A stretch of 53,243 nt of DNA from Bacteroidota bacterium (GCA_027484125.1 JAIXUI010000014.1:1-53243); one strand, 5' to 3'. Counted from the stretch's first letter, positions 42,900 through 52,159 are shown. Notes: generated by a model not told the origin, from the sequence alone. Program-made: numbers and translations.

Positions 42900-43886
42900 G
42901 TGCAAACAGCCTTGAATCTTCAGGCGCATATCGCGCTCGTCCAAGCCGAACTCGATCGGCTCGCTCTTCCCTCCTCGCCTGCTCTGCTTTACGAACCCAT
43001 TCGCTACTTCCTGAACTTAGGAGGCAAACGCTTGCGTCCTGCGTTGTTGATGGAGTCTTGCGTACTCATGGGAGGCAATCTGCAAGAGGCTATTGGCCCT
43101 GCCCTAGCGGTGGAACTGTTTCACAATTTCACCCTCCTCCATGACGATATCATGGACGAGGCGCCGCTGAGAAGAAATCAGGCTACGGTTCACACCCGCT
43201 ACAATTCCTCTATCGCCATCCTTAGCGGAGACGCGCTTTTTGTGTTGGCCTACCAGCAACTCCTGCATACACGCCCGCAAGCGCTACCGGAACTGCTGAC
43301 GTTGTTTAACCAAACGGCGCTAGAAGTTTGCGAAGGACAACAACTCGACATGGACTTGGCAAGTATGGAAGAAGTGAAGATTGACGATTACTTGAAGATG
43401 ATTGCCCTCAAAACTTCGGTTTTGCTAGCTGCAAGTCTGAAGATGGGTGCGCTCATCGCCGGCGCTAACCACGCCGATGCCGATTTGCTTTATCGCTTTG
43501 GGAAGTCCTTGGGCATTGCTTTTCAGATTCAAGACGACATTCTGGACATCTTCGGCGATCCGGAGAAATTTGGCAAGCAGCCTGGAGGCGATATTCTTTC
43601 CAACAAAAACACCTTCCTGAAACTCAAAGCATTCGAATTGGCGGATGAAGCCCAGAAAAACGAGTTGAAAGCAGCTTATGCGCTAAATTCTAGCAGTCAA
43701 GCCCAGGAGAAAGTGGAACAAGTGACCCGATTATTCGAGAAATTGGGAGTAAAAGCCCTCACCGAAGCCGAGAAAGAGCGCCATCTAACCGATGCCTTAC
43801 AGGCGTTAGATGCGGTTAACATGCCAGAATCCGGCAAGAGCGGCCTTCGACAATACGCACGCTTCTTAGTTGACCGGGAGCATTAG
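42900..43886 (+). CDS. polyprenyl synthetase (trans-isoprenyl diphosphate synthase)
   Basis: A 328-residue enzyme that elongates prenyl diphosphates. The first Asp-rich motif is LLHDDIMDEAPLRR and the second FQIQDDILDIFGD; GGKRLRPALLMESC and GQQLDMDLAS are also typical. The Phe five residues before the first motif, with no insertion, would suit a short or C20 product, which would serve the carotenoid and UbiA genes here. Product length is not certain. The start is a GTG at 42900, four bases after CACCTTTG. Confidence 0.9.
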   Translation: MQTALNLQAHIALVQAELDRLALPSSPALLYEPIRYFLNLGGKRLRPALLMESCVLMGGNLQEAIGPALAVELFHNFTLLHDDIMDEAPLRRNQATVHTRYNSSIAILSGDALFVLAYQQLLHTRPQALPELLTLFNQTALEVCEGQQLDMDLASMEEVKIDDYLKMIALKTSVLLAASLKMGALIAGANHADADLLYRFGKSLGIAFQIQDDILDIFGDPEKFGKQPGGDILSNKNTFLKLKAFELADEAQKNELKAAYALNSSSQAQEKVEQVTRLFEKLGVKALTEAEKERHLTDALQALDAVNMPESGKSGLRQYARFLVDREH

Positions 43887-44150
43887 CAGTGAGAGGCTTG
43901 CTCGATTGATATTATTTATTGAAGTATATGAAGGGGTGATGAATTAGCCTTTGAACCAGTAATTCGAATCGATAACCATTCAATTAAAGATAAACCAAAG
44001 ACACATTCGCACTCAAGAACCCTAGTTACAAACGCTTCAGTCAAGGTAACTTGAAATAGTGCTTTTGGGATGGTGGGGTAGTCGCACTTTTTAAAATGTT
44101 TGATTGGTTCGGTCGGATTGTGAGGCTTGGAAAAAAGTGTGTCGATGTTA
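43887..44150. other. intergenic gap at island edge
   Basis: No gene is supported. A minus-strand frame beginning at 44161 gives 81 residues without a recognisable motif and overlaps the helicase end, so it is left as non-coding. It may mark the right boundary of the defence island. Confidence 0.4.
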
Positions 44151-46682
44151 TTATGGTTCATTTATAAACGATGCATCATAGTCTTTTCTGCTCAATATCG
44201 TGTCGTAAAGACCGATGTTTTGTCCTTGGTGTTTGTTGATGCCAATGTACTCCAAGCTGGCATCTTCATAGCGTTTGAATTTGTAAACTGCATCGTTCAT
44301 TAAAGCAGAGTTGAACACTCCAAGACTAACCAGTAATTCAAAGTCTTTTACAGAAAGTCCGGTTACCTTTTTAAAAAGTCCAGGTTCTAACTTCGTAATC
44401 ACTTCTTTTAAACTTCTCTCACGAAAATCTGTGAGATACATAAAAACAGGAATTCGTGTAGCAAACTTGATAAGCTTCTCTTGAATTTGTTTCCTAAGGT
44501 TCTTGTATTCTTTTTCTTCCTCTGATAGTTCTTGCTTTTCTTTTTTGGTCAATTCCCGGTCGTTGGCCTCCTTCTTCGCTTTCTTAACACTCTCTGACTT
44601 GTTGATGATGGTTTCAATGTCCTGATTTAAGTTTCTGAATCCTTCAATGTTCATCAAGGCTTTCATCGCTTCTTCATTAGCCATCAATCGGGCAAGGGTG
44701 TTATTGTCCACATTTACGAGCAAAGCACTTTCCCATCGTCTAGCCAATAAAGTTGCAGTTGTGCCACTCATTGCAATGTCCAAAATACCAGCAGCATCAA
44801 CTTGTTTCATCGAACTTCCGTCATAAGCTAAAACGGGAAGGAAATTGATGAAATCTTCAACGTTCTTTTCGGGGTTTGACTCGTTTACGTTTAGTCGGCA
44901 GGCGTAATCAGCAATTTGGCGTAAGGCTCTATTTGGGGCAAAGTCAAACACATAGCATTCTTCTTTCAGAATTTCTTCTTTATTGGGCGATTTGCTGTCA
45001 GGGTTTTTAATTACCCAAGGTGTTTGCACACGGAAGGCTGCCTGAAAATAGGTTTCTGGACTGGATGAATTACGTAACATAAAAATGCCTGTCCATGGCT
45101 TGACCGAAACGCCTGTGGTAAGCTTTCCACACGAAAGTGTTATGGTTTTTGACTCCAATGGATTATCGGTCATGGCCTCTAAAACAGGCGGTAAAGCGTG
45201 AACTCCAATACCTGCTTGTATGCCTGCGGCAACTACTACGGTGTAATCGTGGTAAAATTTGTTTTGCCTTTGCTTTAAGAGATTTGCCATTGCGTGACAA
45301 GCGGCAACCGTAGGTAAAAACCAGAAAGTATGATTCAAAACATTGAGCAATGGAGCGTGTGAAAATGGAAGTGGTGGTTTTTTAGCACCCATTTTCAAGT
45401 TGTCAACGGTGGTTTCGCTGAATGAGCCACGAATCAAGTCCAACCATTTTTGTACTTCATCTTCGTATTTGAAGCGTGCTTTTGAACCTTCACCTTCTGC
45501 TGAAAAAAACACATTCAAATCAAAGCCATCAAACTCTCCTAATTCTGCAATTTGGCTAATGGAATCGGGTAACTGATACGTCATCATCACCATTCGAGGC
45601 AAGGAAGCATAAGGATTGTTGCCTTTACTTTCGTCCCAATCCGCTTTGGCTTTTTGTTCGTCTGAATAAGTCCAGTTAAAAATCTGCTCTTCTATAAATT
45701 CTCCTGAAGCAATGGCTCGAAAGGGTGTGCCGGATAAATACAAATAGTGATTTGTAGTGATAGGCATGGCGCCTTCATCAAAATATTCGATGCCTTCGCC
45801 TTCGCCAAATTCCAATTCTTTTTTGCCTTCTGCTTCAAAGAGTTCTTTGGCATTCTCACGCCAAGCTCCGTAATGGTATTCGTCAAAAATTACACAATCC
45901 CAATTGGTAGCGTGTACCCATTCGTTTTTGGTTTTGATACCGCCTGTACTGGTGTTTTTGCCCAAATAGTCCTGAAACGATCCAAAACAAACAATGGGCT
46001 TTTTGGGGTTGGCTTCTTCAAAGGTTAATCCATTTCGGGAAATGAATTGCCAACCTTCAAAATCTACGTGGGTCAATAAATCTTCTTCCCAAGCACTTTG
46101 TACGGCTGGTTTGAACGTAAGTACCAAAATTTTTGTCCAACCCATTTTTTTAGCCAATTGATAACTAGCAAAGGTTTTACCGAAACGCATTTTAGCGTTC
46201 CAAAGGAAATGAGGCACTTCGGCTGCGCTCAGTGCACCGCGTTTTTTCTCTTCATAGAAGCTCTTGTAATAGTTGATGGTTTTATTCACGGCTGCCGACT
46301 GTTCAGGACGCATTCCGAAACTAAGCGTTCGGCTGGCTTCAGTGCGTTCGCCTGTTTTGATTTCCCAAATGGCTTTGCGTAAATCGTTTATGGTGCATTT
46401 GAACCATTCGCCTTCGGGATTGGCAAAACCTTGCTTACGTAAATGACGATGTAGGTCGTGGTCGGTAAAACTACTACCGTCCTTTTTCATGGCTGATTCT
46501 TCAAATACAATTTTGTATTGAATGGCTGCTGTGCCTACCTGCTCTTTGATACGTGTTTGTGCATCACGGTCGGTATAACCAATTTTGAGCAAACCCTGAT
46601 GAGTAGCTACACCGACCAACTCATAAGCATAAATGGTTGGGCTAGCCAACGGACGGGGCGGGAAGAATTCTTTTTTACTCAT
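44151..46682 (-). CDS. GIY-YIG nuclease/DEAD-box helicase fusion (restriction-type)
   Basis: An 843-residue protein. The N-terminal 100 residues look like a T5orf172/GIY-YIG nuclease: IYAYELVG, LLKIGYTDRDAQTRIKEQ. An SF2 helicase follows, with motif I NAKMRFGKTFASYQL, motif II CVIFDEYHYG, motif III LYLSGTPFRA, and ETYFQAAFRVQTPW as motif VI-like. A coiled charged segment (KKAKKEANDRELTKKEKQEL) lies near 690. It should be the translocating/cutting subunit of the restriction-modification system whose methylases lie upstream. It overlaps RhuM by ATGA. Its first codons resemble the start of the DUF1016 gene. Confidence 0.85.
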   Translation of the reverse strand: MSKKEFFPPRPLASPTIYAYELVGVATHQGLLKIGYTDRDAQTRIKEQVGTAAIQYKIVFEESAMKKDGSSFTDHDLHRHLRKQGFANPEGEWFKCTINDLRKAIWEIKTGERTEASRTLSFGMRPEQSAAVNKTINYYKSFYEEKKRGALSAAEVPHFLWNAKMRFGKTFASYQLAKKMGWTKILVLTFKPAVQSAWEEDLLTHVDFEGWQFISRNGLTFEEANPKKPIVCFGSFQDYLGKNTSTGGIKTKNEWVHATNWDCVIFDEYHYGAWRENAKELFEAEGKKELEFGEGEGIEYFDEGAMPITTNHYLYLSGTPFRAIASGEFIEEQIFNWTYSDEQKAKADWDESKGNNPYASLPRMVMMTYQLPDSISQIAELGEFDGFDLNVFFSAEGEGSKARFKYEDEVQKWLDLIRGSFSETTVDNLKMGAKKPPLPFSHAPLLNVLNHTFWFLPTVAACHAMANLLKQRQNKFYHDYTVVVAAGIQAGIGVHALPPVLEAMTDNPLESKTITLSCGKLTTGVSVKPWTGIFMLRNSSSPETYFQAAFRVQTPWVIKNPDSKSPNKEEILKEECYVFDFAPNRALRQIADYACRLNVNESNPEKNVEDFINFLPVLAYDGSSMKQVDAAGILDIAMSGTTATLLARRWESALLVNVDNNTLARLMANEEAMKALMNIEGFRNLNQDIETIINKSESVKKAKKEANDRELTKKEKQELSEEEKEYKNLRKQIQEKLIKFATRIPVFMYLTDFRERSLKEVITKLEPGLFKKVTGLSVKDFELLVSLGVFNSALMNDAVYKFKRYEDASLEYIGINKHQGQNIGLYDTILSRKDYDASFINEP

Positions 46683-47677
46683 TTATTTTTCAATTTGTTA
46701 ACCTGCATTTCGGCTTGCTGAATGCTGGCAATGAACTGTTTTTCCACTTCCGATAACTCATCGGATGACTTATTCTTATAGGTTTCGTATTCTGCCAATG
46801 CTTTTTGTTGGGCTAATTCTGCGGAGATGGTACCTGCATGAGTCAGTACGTCTTGCCGGCTCATCTTGATGAAACCATCCAGCACCTCTATCCAGTCTTT
46901 CATATGCATGGGTTTGCGTTGCATGGCATTGACTTCTGCAATATCCAAATAGGCAGAAACCAACCGATTCAGCACCCGCAATTCCTCTTCCGACAAATAG
47001 TTTTTGGCTACCCCTATTTCCTTCTTGGAAGGTTTTTTACCTTTAAATGCTGTAAGGCCCATAAAAGGCGACTGGGCGTTGGCACGATGAAAGATAAGCT
47101 CGGCTGCGGTGTGGCCGTGTGCTGCCCAGTGCAACTTATTTTGAACCGTTTGAAAGAATTGTTGAGTAACACTCGCCCGTGCATCATAATCTACACTGGT
47201 GGCATAGATTTCAAGCACCTTACGGTAAAAGACCTTTTCTGACGAACGGATATCCCTAATACGGTCGAGTAGTTCGTCAAAATATCCCCCGCCCTGCTTC
47301 AGCAGATCATCATTCATGGTGAAGCCCTTGATCAGATACTCCCGCAGGCGCTCTGTTGCCCATATTCTGAACTGTGTGCCGCGCAAGGATTTTACCCGGT
47401 AACCGACAGAGATGATGACATCTAAGTTGTAATAATTAACCGTATAGCTTTTTCCATCTGCCGCAGTTGTTCGGAATTTCCGAACAACTGACTCTTCACT
47501 CAACTCTCCTTCCTCGAAGATGTGTCTGATATGCTCACTAATGTTAGACTTTGAGGATTGAAACAGCTCTACCATATCGGCCTGGGTGAGCCAAACGGTT
47601 TGATCAGAGAGCTGCACCTCTATTTTGGTAACACCGTCTTGTGTTTGGTAAATCAATAAGTTGGAAGATTCGGTCAT
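46679..47677 (-). CDS. RhuM family protein
   Basis: A 332-residue RhuM-type protein, named from Salmonella SPI-3 and often found within Bacteroidota restriction loci. Visible elements: QTVWLTQADMVELFQSSKSNISEHIRHIFEEGEL, NYYNLDVIISVGYRVKSLRGTQFRIWATERLREYLIKGF, and a Fic/Doc-like C-terminal part with AELIFHRANAQSPFMGL. The ATG at 47677 fits; another at 47695 lies in a fragment resembling the helicase gene start. Function in the locus is unknown. Overlap with the helicase gene suggests coupled expression. Confidence 0.85.
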   Translation of the reverse strand: MTESSNLLIYQTQDGVTKIEVQLSDQTVWLTQADMVELFQSSKSNISEHIRHIFEEGELSEESVVRKFRTTAADGKSYTVNYYNLDVIISVGYRVKSLRGTQFRIWATERLREYLIKGFTMNDDLLKQGGGYFDELLDRIRDIRSSEKVFYRKVLEIYATSVDYDARASVTQQFFQTVQNKLHWAAHGHTAAELIFHRANAQSPFMGLTAFKGKKPSKKEIGVAKNYLSEEELRVLNRLVSAYLDIAEVNAMQRKPMHMKDWIEVLDGFIKMSRQDVLTHAGTISAELAQQKALAEYETYKNKSSDELSEVEKQFIASIQQAEMQVNKLKNK

Positions 47678-47694
47678 TGTGATATTTTGTAACA

Positions 47695-47760
47695 TTTTGA
47701 GCCCCTCTCATAAGTAGCCACACCTAGCAACTCATAAGCTTAAATGGTTGGGCTGGCCTA
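47695..47760 (-). pseudogene. remnant of the helicase gene 5' end (codons 13-34)
   Basis: The minus strand reads GCCAGCCCAACCATTTAAGC and continues with clear similarity to codons 13-34 of the helicase gene (about 46580-46645), roughly 80 percent identical by eye, with a stop created at the Tyr18 codon. It lies directly upstream of RhuM. It indicates that RhuM was inserted at, or duplicated around, the start of a helicase gene. Confidence 0.7.
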
Positions 47761-47764
47761 CTAT

Positions 47765-48471
47765 TTTAATTTCCTCAAAATCTTTTGGGTTAATTGCCGC
47801 CGAAATATCTTCAGTAGATGCCTCAGCGATCATATTTAAAATGAGTTCTGTATTGGTCATATTGTCTCTCGCAGGTTTTCCTTCTTTAAACCTTTAAAGA
47901 CTTTGTATTCTTGGGTGGTTTTACCTGCCCAGGCTTTTGTGATAATATCTGTTAGCGTAGCAAATTGTTGCCCTTCTTTCAGTCCTTTACTTTTCCACTC
48001 GACTGTAAGTTCTTTGCGAATTTCAATGCTCTTAAGCCTTTGGTTCATCCAACTTTCAGAATAGCCAAGTATTAAATACTGTTCGAGGGCCCCGTCAATA
48101 CTTAGTTCAGGGTCTTGCATTTCATCCAAACTTTCTGCAGCAATTTTTGCCAACCAAAGTTTAAATGGCTCTGCTTTGGGCGAAGGAATAGCTTGTATAA
48201 GCCTAAACAATTGTTCTGTATCGGCTACATCTGTCAAACGCATTTTGCCATCAGGAGCTAGAATTTTCAACCCGTGACAATTCGTCAAGGTTTCATTTCC
48301 TTCAGCTTTTAGGCGTTGCTTCAGCTTGCGCCAATAAGCATTGGCATCTACACTTTCGGTTAATATCGCTATTACATCAATAATAGAAATATACCACTTC
48401 ACTTGCTCGGCATCCCAGATGGTTCGTACCTGATTATCCTCAAAGATTTGTATAGACTCTTTTTTACTCAT
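47765..48471 (-). pseudogene. BRO-N domain gene, frameshifted and truncated
   Basis: The open part (47857-48471, 204 residues) encodes a BRO-N/antirepressor-like protein: IRTIWDAEQVKWYISIIDVIAILTES, LKILAPDGKMRLTDVADTEQLFRLIQ and EWKSKGLKEGQQFATLTDII. A two-base surplus (GAGA near 47866-47870) then shifts the frame. The continuation in the other frame, DNMTNTELILNMIAEASTEDIS, is the expected family tail and runs on to about 47765. The start overlaps the nuclease stop by 8 bases. Confidence 0.75.
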
Positions 48472-49516
48472 CTAAATTGGTTTTATTTCGGGCTATTTCT
48501 ATCGCCTGATGTAGTTTCTGTTCTATTAATTTCAAATCTGGGAGTTTAGTTAAGTATTCTGCTACTTTTATATTGCTGTTTTCTAATTTCAGCAATTCAA
48601 CATGTTCTTCATTCTTTGTTGCACATAATATCAAACCTATGGGTGGGTTTTCGCCTTCTACACTTTCAAATTTTTCTAACCATCGTAAGTACAATTCCAT
48701 TTGTCCTTTGTGGGCCGCTTCAAATTTGCCAAGTTTTAATTCAATAGCCACCAAACACTTCAACCGCCTGTGGTAGAAAAGCAAGTCCAAATAATAATCT
48801 TCGTTGTCAATGCTGATTCTTTTTTGCCGAGCCATAAAAGCGAAATCAGAGCCTAATTCAACAATAAATTTTTGAAGCTCTATCAATATGGCAGTTTCCA
48901 AATCTTTTTCTGAGTATGCATCTTTTAGACCTAAAAAATCAAGAAAATACGGATCTCGAAACACCAAATCGGGCGATAGTTGACGCTCATTTTTCAGCAA
49001 TTCCAATTCGTTTTGGATGGTAAGTTCTGGTTTTTTACTGATGGCAGTTCGTTCATACAGCATAGAATTAATCCGCTCCTGAAATGTGCGTACACTCCAT
49101 TTTTCGAGTTTGCACATTTCTATGTAGAAGTCTCGTTTGAGTGGCTCATCTATCGGTATAAGTAATTTAATGTGCGACCAACTCAATTGTCTCCACAGTG
49201 CGGAGACAATCTCAAAATCAGGAAAAGCCTTTGCAAACTGCATCATTCTGCGTAGATTTTTCTCTGAAAATGCTGCCCCGTATTCATCACTTAATTGTCG
49301 ACACAGTGTAGCGACAATCTCTTTCCCATACATTTCGGAGCGGTCTTTGCCGTCAACTTCTTCATTTATCCGCCTACCTATTTGCCAATACAGCATACTT
49401 ATAGCCGAGTTTACCGCTACCGCTACTTGCTGTCGGCTCTGTGCAATTAACTCCTTTATATCTGTTGCCAGTGGGCTGGCAGTCGGTCGGGGCGGGAAGA
49501 AGTCTTTTTTATTCAT
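48464..49516 (-). CDS. PDDEXK nuclease (DUF1016/YhcG family)
   Basis: A 350-residue nuclease of the DUF1016 family. The N-terminal part (ISMLYWQIGRRINEEV, FAKAFPDFEIVSALWRQLSWSHIKLLI) and PD-(D/E)XK core (DEDYYLDLLFYHRRLKCLVAIELKLGKF) are clear. The nuclease is expected to cut DNA in the restriction locus. It begins with KKDFFPPRPTASP, a leader nearly identical to the start of the helicase protein and foreign to DUF1016, so its 5' end was acquired. It overlaps the methylase stop by 8 bases. Confidence 0.87.
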   Translation of the reverse strand: MNKKDFFPPRPTASPLATDIKELIAQSRQQVAVAVNSAISMLYWQIGRRINEEVDGKDRSEMYGKEIVATLCRQLSDEYGAAFSEKNLRRMMQFAKAFPDFEIVSALWRQLSWSHIKLLIPIDEPLKRDFYIEMCKLEKWSVRTFQERINSMLYERTAISKKPELTIQNELELLKNERQLSPDLVFRDPYFLDFLGLKDAYSEKDLETAILIELQKFIVELGSDFAFMARQKRISIDNEDYYLDLLFYHRRLKCLVAIELKLGKFEAAHKGQMELYLRWLEKFESVEGENPPIGLILCATKNEEHVELLKLENSNIKVAEYLTKLPDLKLIEQKLHQAIEIARNKTNLDE

Positions 49517-51062
49517 CTCCATCGCCTGCTTCGTTTGCACCTATATTCTTTATTTTAGAATCAATAAAATTCCATTCATCTTCAGTAATACCCCATCTTT
49601 TACATAGCATTTCATCAGTGTATTCCTCTTCGTATTTGCCAAGGTCAGGGATAAATTGGAAATTATTTCTTGTTACATCTTGTGAAACAACAGTTTGTAG
49701 CAGGAGAAATCTAAAAGTCTTGGTGAATAAATATGATTTAAATGAAACAACTTCATTCAAATCTTTTGAAGCAAATGCAACTATCCACGACTCGGTACAG
49801 GCTTCACCTGGTTTAGCAATTCTTACATTTCCTTCATAATAGAAGCCAACCGGTTTAGAAAAGTCTGTTTGACCTGCTATTGGTGCTCTTGGTATAAGTA
49901 ATTTGTACTTGTATAAAAACTTATAGTTATCTGTTATTTCTTCTGGATTGACAAATAATACCCCTTGTCTTTGCGTGAAATAACAAGGAATTCCAGACTT
50001 TGAAGGCTTATGGTGCCCCCTAATACCAAATGGTTTAGAAGAAGAAACAACAACATTCAGGAAATGCTTTGTCTTTTCTGTTGCTTTAACTTTTCTAATT
50101 ATCGGAACAGCTCTACTGTGACGAATAAAAATTGAAAATTCATTTAATGGCCGTTTTGACTTGATAATTTCACCATTTATAAAATTTGTCACTTCACAAG
50201 GACCCTTATTATCTCTGTCTCGTAAAAAATAGCAAATGCCACCTGCTACATCAACACCAGGAAAGACATCATTAGAATTTTCAAAATCAACAAGTTTTCT
50301 AATATGCTCGTCTTCCAACATTTCTTTTCTGAATTCATCCAGACCCTTTCCGCCAGCATACCAACGAGCTGGAATAATCATTGTTAAATATCGTGGGTTA
50401 AGTTTCTTTGCTTGCTCAACAAATTTGTGATAAATAGGACTTGCACTCCTTCCATGTCCCCCATCACTTAACTGATAAGGCGGATTTCCGACGATAACGT
50501 CAAATTTCATATTGAAAATTTTTTCAGGTTGGTCTGTGTGAATGAAATTGTAAGCGTAGGTTTCCAAAGCATCTTCACGGTCGTACACTTCCTTGCTTGC
50601 ACCGCAATAGGTGCACTTGGCTCCTGAGCCTGTTGAAGGATGCCAAGTATGTTGCATTCGTTCAAAAAAGATGTTGCCTTGTTCATGGGTAAAGGTTTCG
50701 CAAAAACTGTACTTGCCGTTAGCGAATTTAGAACCGTACACGCTTCTGCGACTCATTAAACTGGTGAGTTCCGTAATGGCTATGCCATAGAGTTGTTGAC
50801 TAAAAATGTGGTTAATGCGCGCTTGCTTGTCGGGTATTTGCGTTTCTAAGCCTTTCATAAGGCGTTTCGCCATTTCCCGCAAAAACACACCACTTTTAGA
50901 AACAGGGTCCAAAAACTTGGCGTTTGGGTTGCTCCAAAGTTCTTTTGGCAGCATGTCCAATATATCATTCACCAAATTGGGAGGTGTAAATACTTCGTCA
51001 TTGCTTAGGTTAGCAAGGCAGGTGAGTACATCGGGGTTATAATTGTCTGAACGGTGATTCAT
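49509..51062 (-). CDS. Eco57I-type N6-adenine DNA methyltransferase with specificity region
   Basis: A 517-residue DNA methyltransferase. Motif X-like EVFTPPNLVNDILDML is followed by a diverged SAM motif I (KFLDPVSKSGVFLREMAKRL) and catalytic motif IV DVIVGNPPYQLSDGGHG. A Cys-rich insert CTYCGASKEVYDRED may bind Zn, and the C-terminal 200 residues probably contain the target-recognition domain (SGIPCYFTQRQGVLFVN). It is the modification and recognition subunit of the island. Its ATG overlaps the stop of the frameshifted GxxExxY gene. Confidence 0.88.
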   Translation of the reverse strand: MNHRSDNYNPDVLTCLANLSNDEVFTPPNLVNDILDMLPKELWSNPNAKFLDPVSKSGVFLREMAKRLMKGLETQIPDKQARINHIFSQQLYGIAITELTSLMSRRSVYGSKFANGKYSFCETFTHEQGNIFFERMQHTWHPSTGSGAKCTYCGASKEVYDREDALETYAYNFIHTDQPEKIFNMKFDVIVGNPPYQLSDGGHGRSASPIYHKFVEQAKKLNPRYLTMIIPARWYAGGKGLDEFRKEMLEDEHIRKLVDFENSNDVFPGVDVAGGICYFLRDRDNKGPCEVTNFINGEIIKSKRPLNEFSIFIRHSRAVPIIRKVKATEKTKHFLNVVVSSSKPFGIRGHHKPSKSGIPCYFTQRQGVLFVNPEEITDNYKFLYKYKLLIPRAPIAGQTDFSKPVGFYYEGNVRIAKPGEACTESWIVAFASKDLNEVVSFKSYLFTKTFRFLLLQTVVSQDVTRNNFQFIPDLGKYEEEYTDEMLCKRWGITEDEWNFIDSKIKNIGANEAGDGDE

Positions 51063-51486
51063 TTGATGTGTGGATTACCTTGATTTTTTTGCTTGAATGA
51101 TTGATTAGTGAGCCTTTTGAATTGCAAGGACTTTGCACCAAAATTAAAATGTAATCTTACTTCCATTTCATAGGCCTCCAAGTTGTTGATGGCTTGGGCC
51201 AAATGCACATCTTGTAGGCTACAAGTGCTTTTAGTTCAACAGCTATAACCCCTTCCACCAAGAAATCAACCCTGCGAGTTCCAATTTGCCGGTTTTTATC
51301 ATGCACTGGCATTTCCTGTTCTCTCGCAAACGAAATGTTTTGCAGATTCATTTCGATTTCAAGGGCTCTTTGGTAGATAACTTCCTGAAAACCATTCCCT
51401 AATTCGGAATGTACCGTCATTGCACAGCCTTTAATTTTTGAAGTAAGCTCAGAATATTTGTATTGCTCGTTTATCATATCAATCAT
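51059..51486 (-). pseudogene. GxxExxY protein gene with a one-base frameshift
   Basis: The N-terminal frame (51157-51486, 109 residues) encodes GxxExxY protein signatures GCAMTVHSELGNGFQEVIYQRAL and RRVDFLVEGVIAVELKAL. After ELKAL the frame is lost: the expected tail LQDVHLAQAINNLEAYEMEV and LHFNFGAKSLQFKRL continues in another frame, ending at an ATGA overlap with the methylase start. The break is at a perfect inverted repeat, CTTGTAG-C-CTACAAG (51212-51226). The family is a small putative nuclease. Confidence 0.8.
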
Positions 51487-51499
51487 TCAATCATAAAAA

Positions 51500-52159
51500 T
51501 CACTGTTCCGACAATTTTAAGTAATGAATCGGTGGATAATCTTTTACGGGTTCTTCGAGAACAGCAGGTTGTCCTTCATCGTTGAATAAAGAAGTTTGTA
51601 TTTGTTTTACAACTAAAAGTTTAAATAAAAAGTCCCTTCGTTTCAGCATTGAGCCATTAACTGCACTCCATTCTGAAAATATAATGGGTTGTTTGGTTAC
51701 GGGATTGGTAAAGTCCAAGGCATCACCCCAAAGAATATTTCTTCCCAATAAAAACTTGATGCTGCTTTGGCACTCATCCTTGCATTTATCTTTGAATAGG
51801 GCAGTGTAACGCTCGTCAAATATTTTAAACAGACGTTCTCGACATTCTTCGGCGTTGTCTTCCAAAATGTCCACACCATAAATGCTTGAAACGGCAATCA
51901 CTGCGTTGCGTTCCCATTCCACTTGGCTTTTACTGTATCGGGCATCTACTTTGGCTAATTTACGTCTTAGTACTTCAGCTAAAAAGTTGCCATTTCCACA
52001 AGCGGGTTCTAAGAAACGTGATTCAATACGTTCCGTTTCGTCTTTAACCAAGTCGAGCATAGCGTTGACTTCCCGTTGGTTCGTAAACACTTCCCCATGG
52101 TCTGCTACCCGTTTTTTAGATTTTACTTGTTTGCCTGTCTGCTCCACAATTTCATCCAT
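51500..52159 (-). CDS. truncated N6-adenine methylase-like protein
   Basis: A 219-residue protein with motif X (ADHGEVFTNQREVNAMLDL) and SAM motif I (FLEPACGNGNFLAEVLRRKL), but no catalytic NPPY motif. It is therefore a partial methyltransferase fold, probably a structural or SAM-binding partner of the full methylase downstream. The ATG at 52159 avoids overlap with the 5'-nucleotidase fragment. Such split or short M subunits are seen at the head of related loci in Bacteroidota. Confidence 0.7.
   Translation of the reverse strand: MDEIVEQTGKQVKSKKRVADHGEVFTNQREVNAMLDLVKDETERIESRFLEPACGNGNFLAEVLRRKLAKVDARYSKSQVEWERNAVIAVSSIYGVDILEDNAEECRERLFKIFDERYTALFKDKCKDECQSSIKFLLGRNILWGDALDFTNPVTKQPIIFSEWSAVNGSMLKRRDFLFKLLVVKQIQTSLFNDEGQPAVLEEPVKDYPPIHYLKLSEQ

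Noticed and set aside
43916-44161. 81-residue minus-strand frame after the helicase gene
   Set aside because: It overlaps the helicase end, has no recognisable motif or initiation signal, and the codon pattern looks like non-coding DNA.
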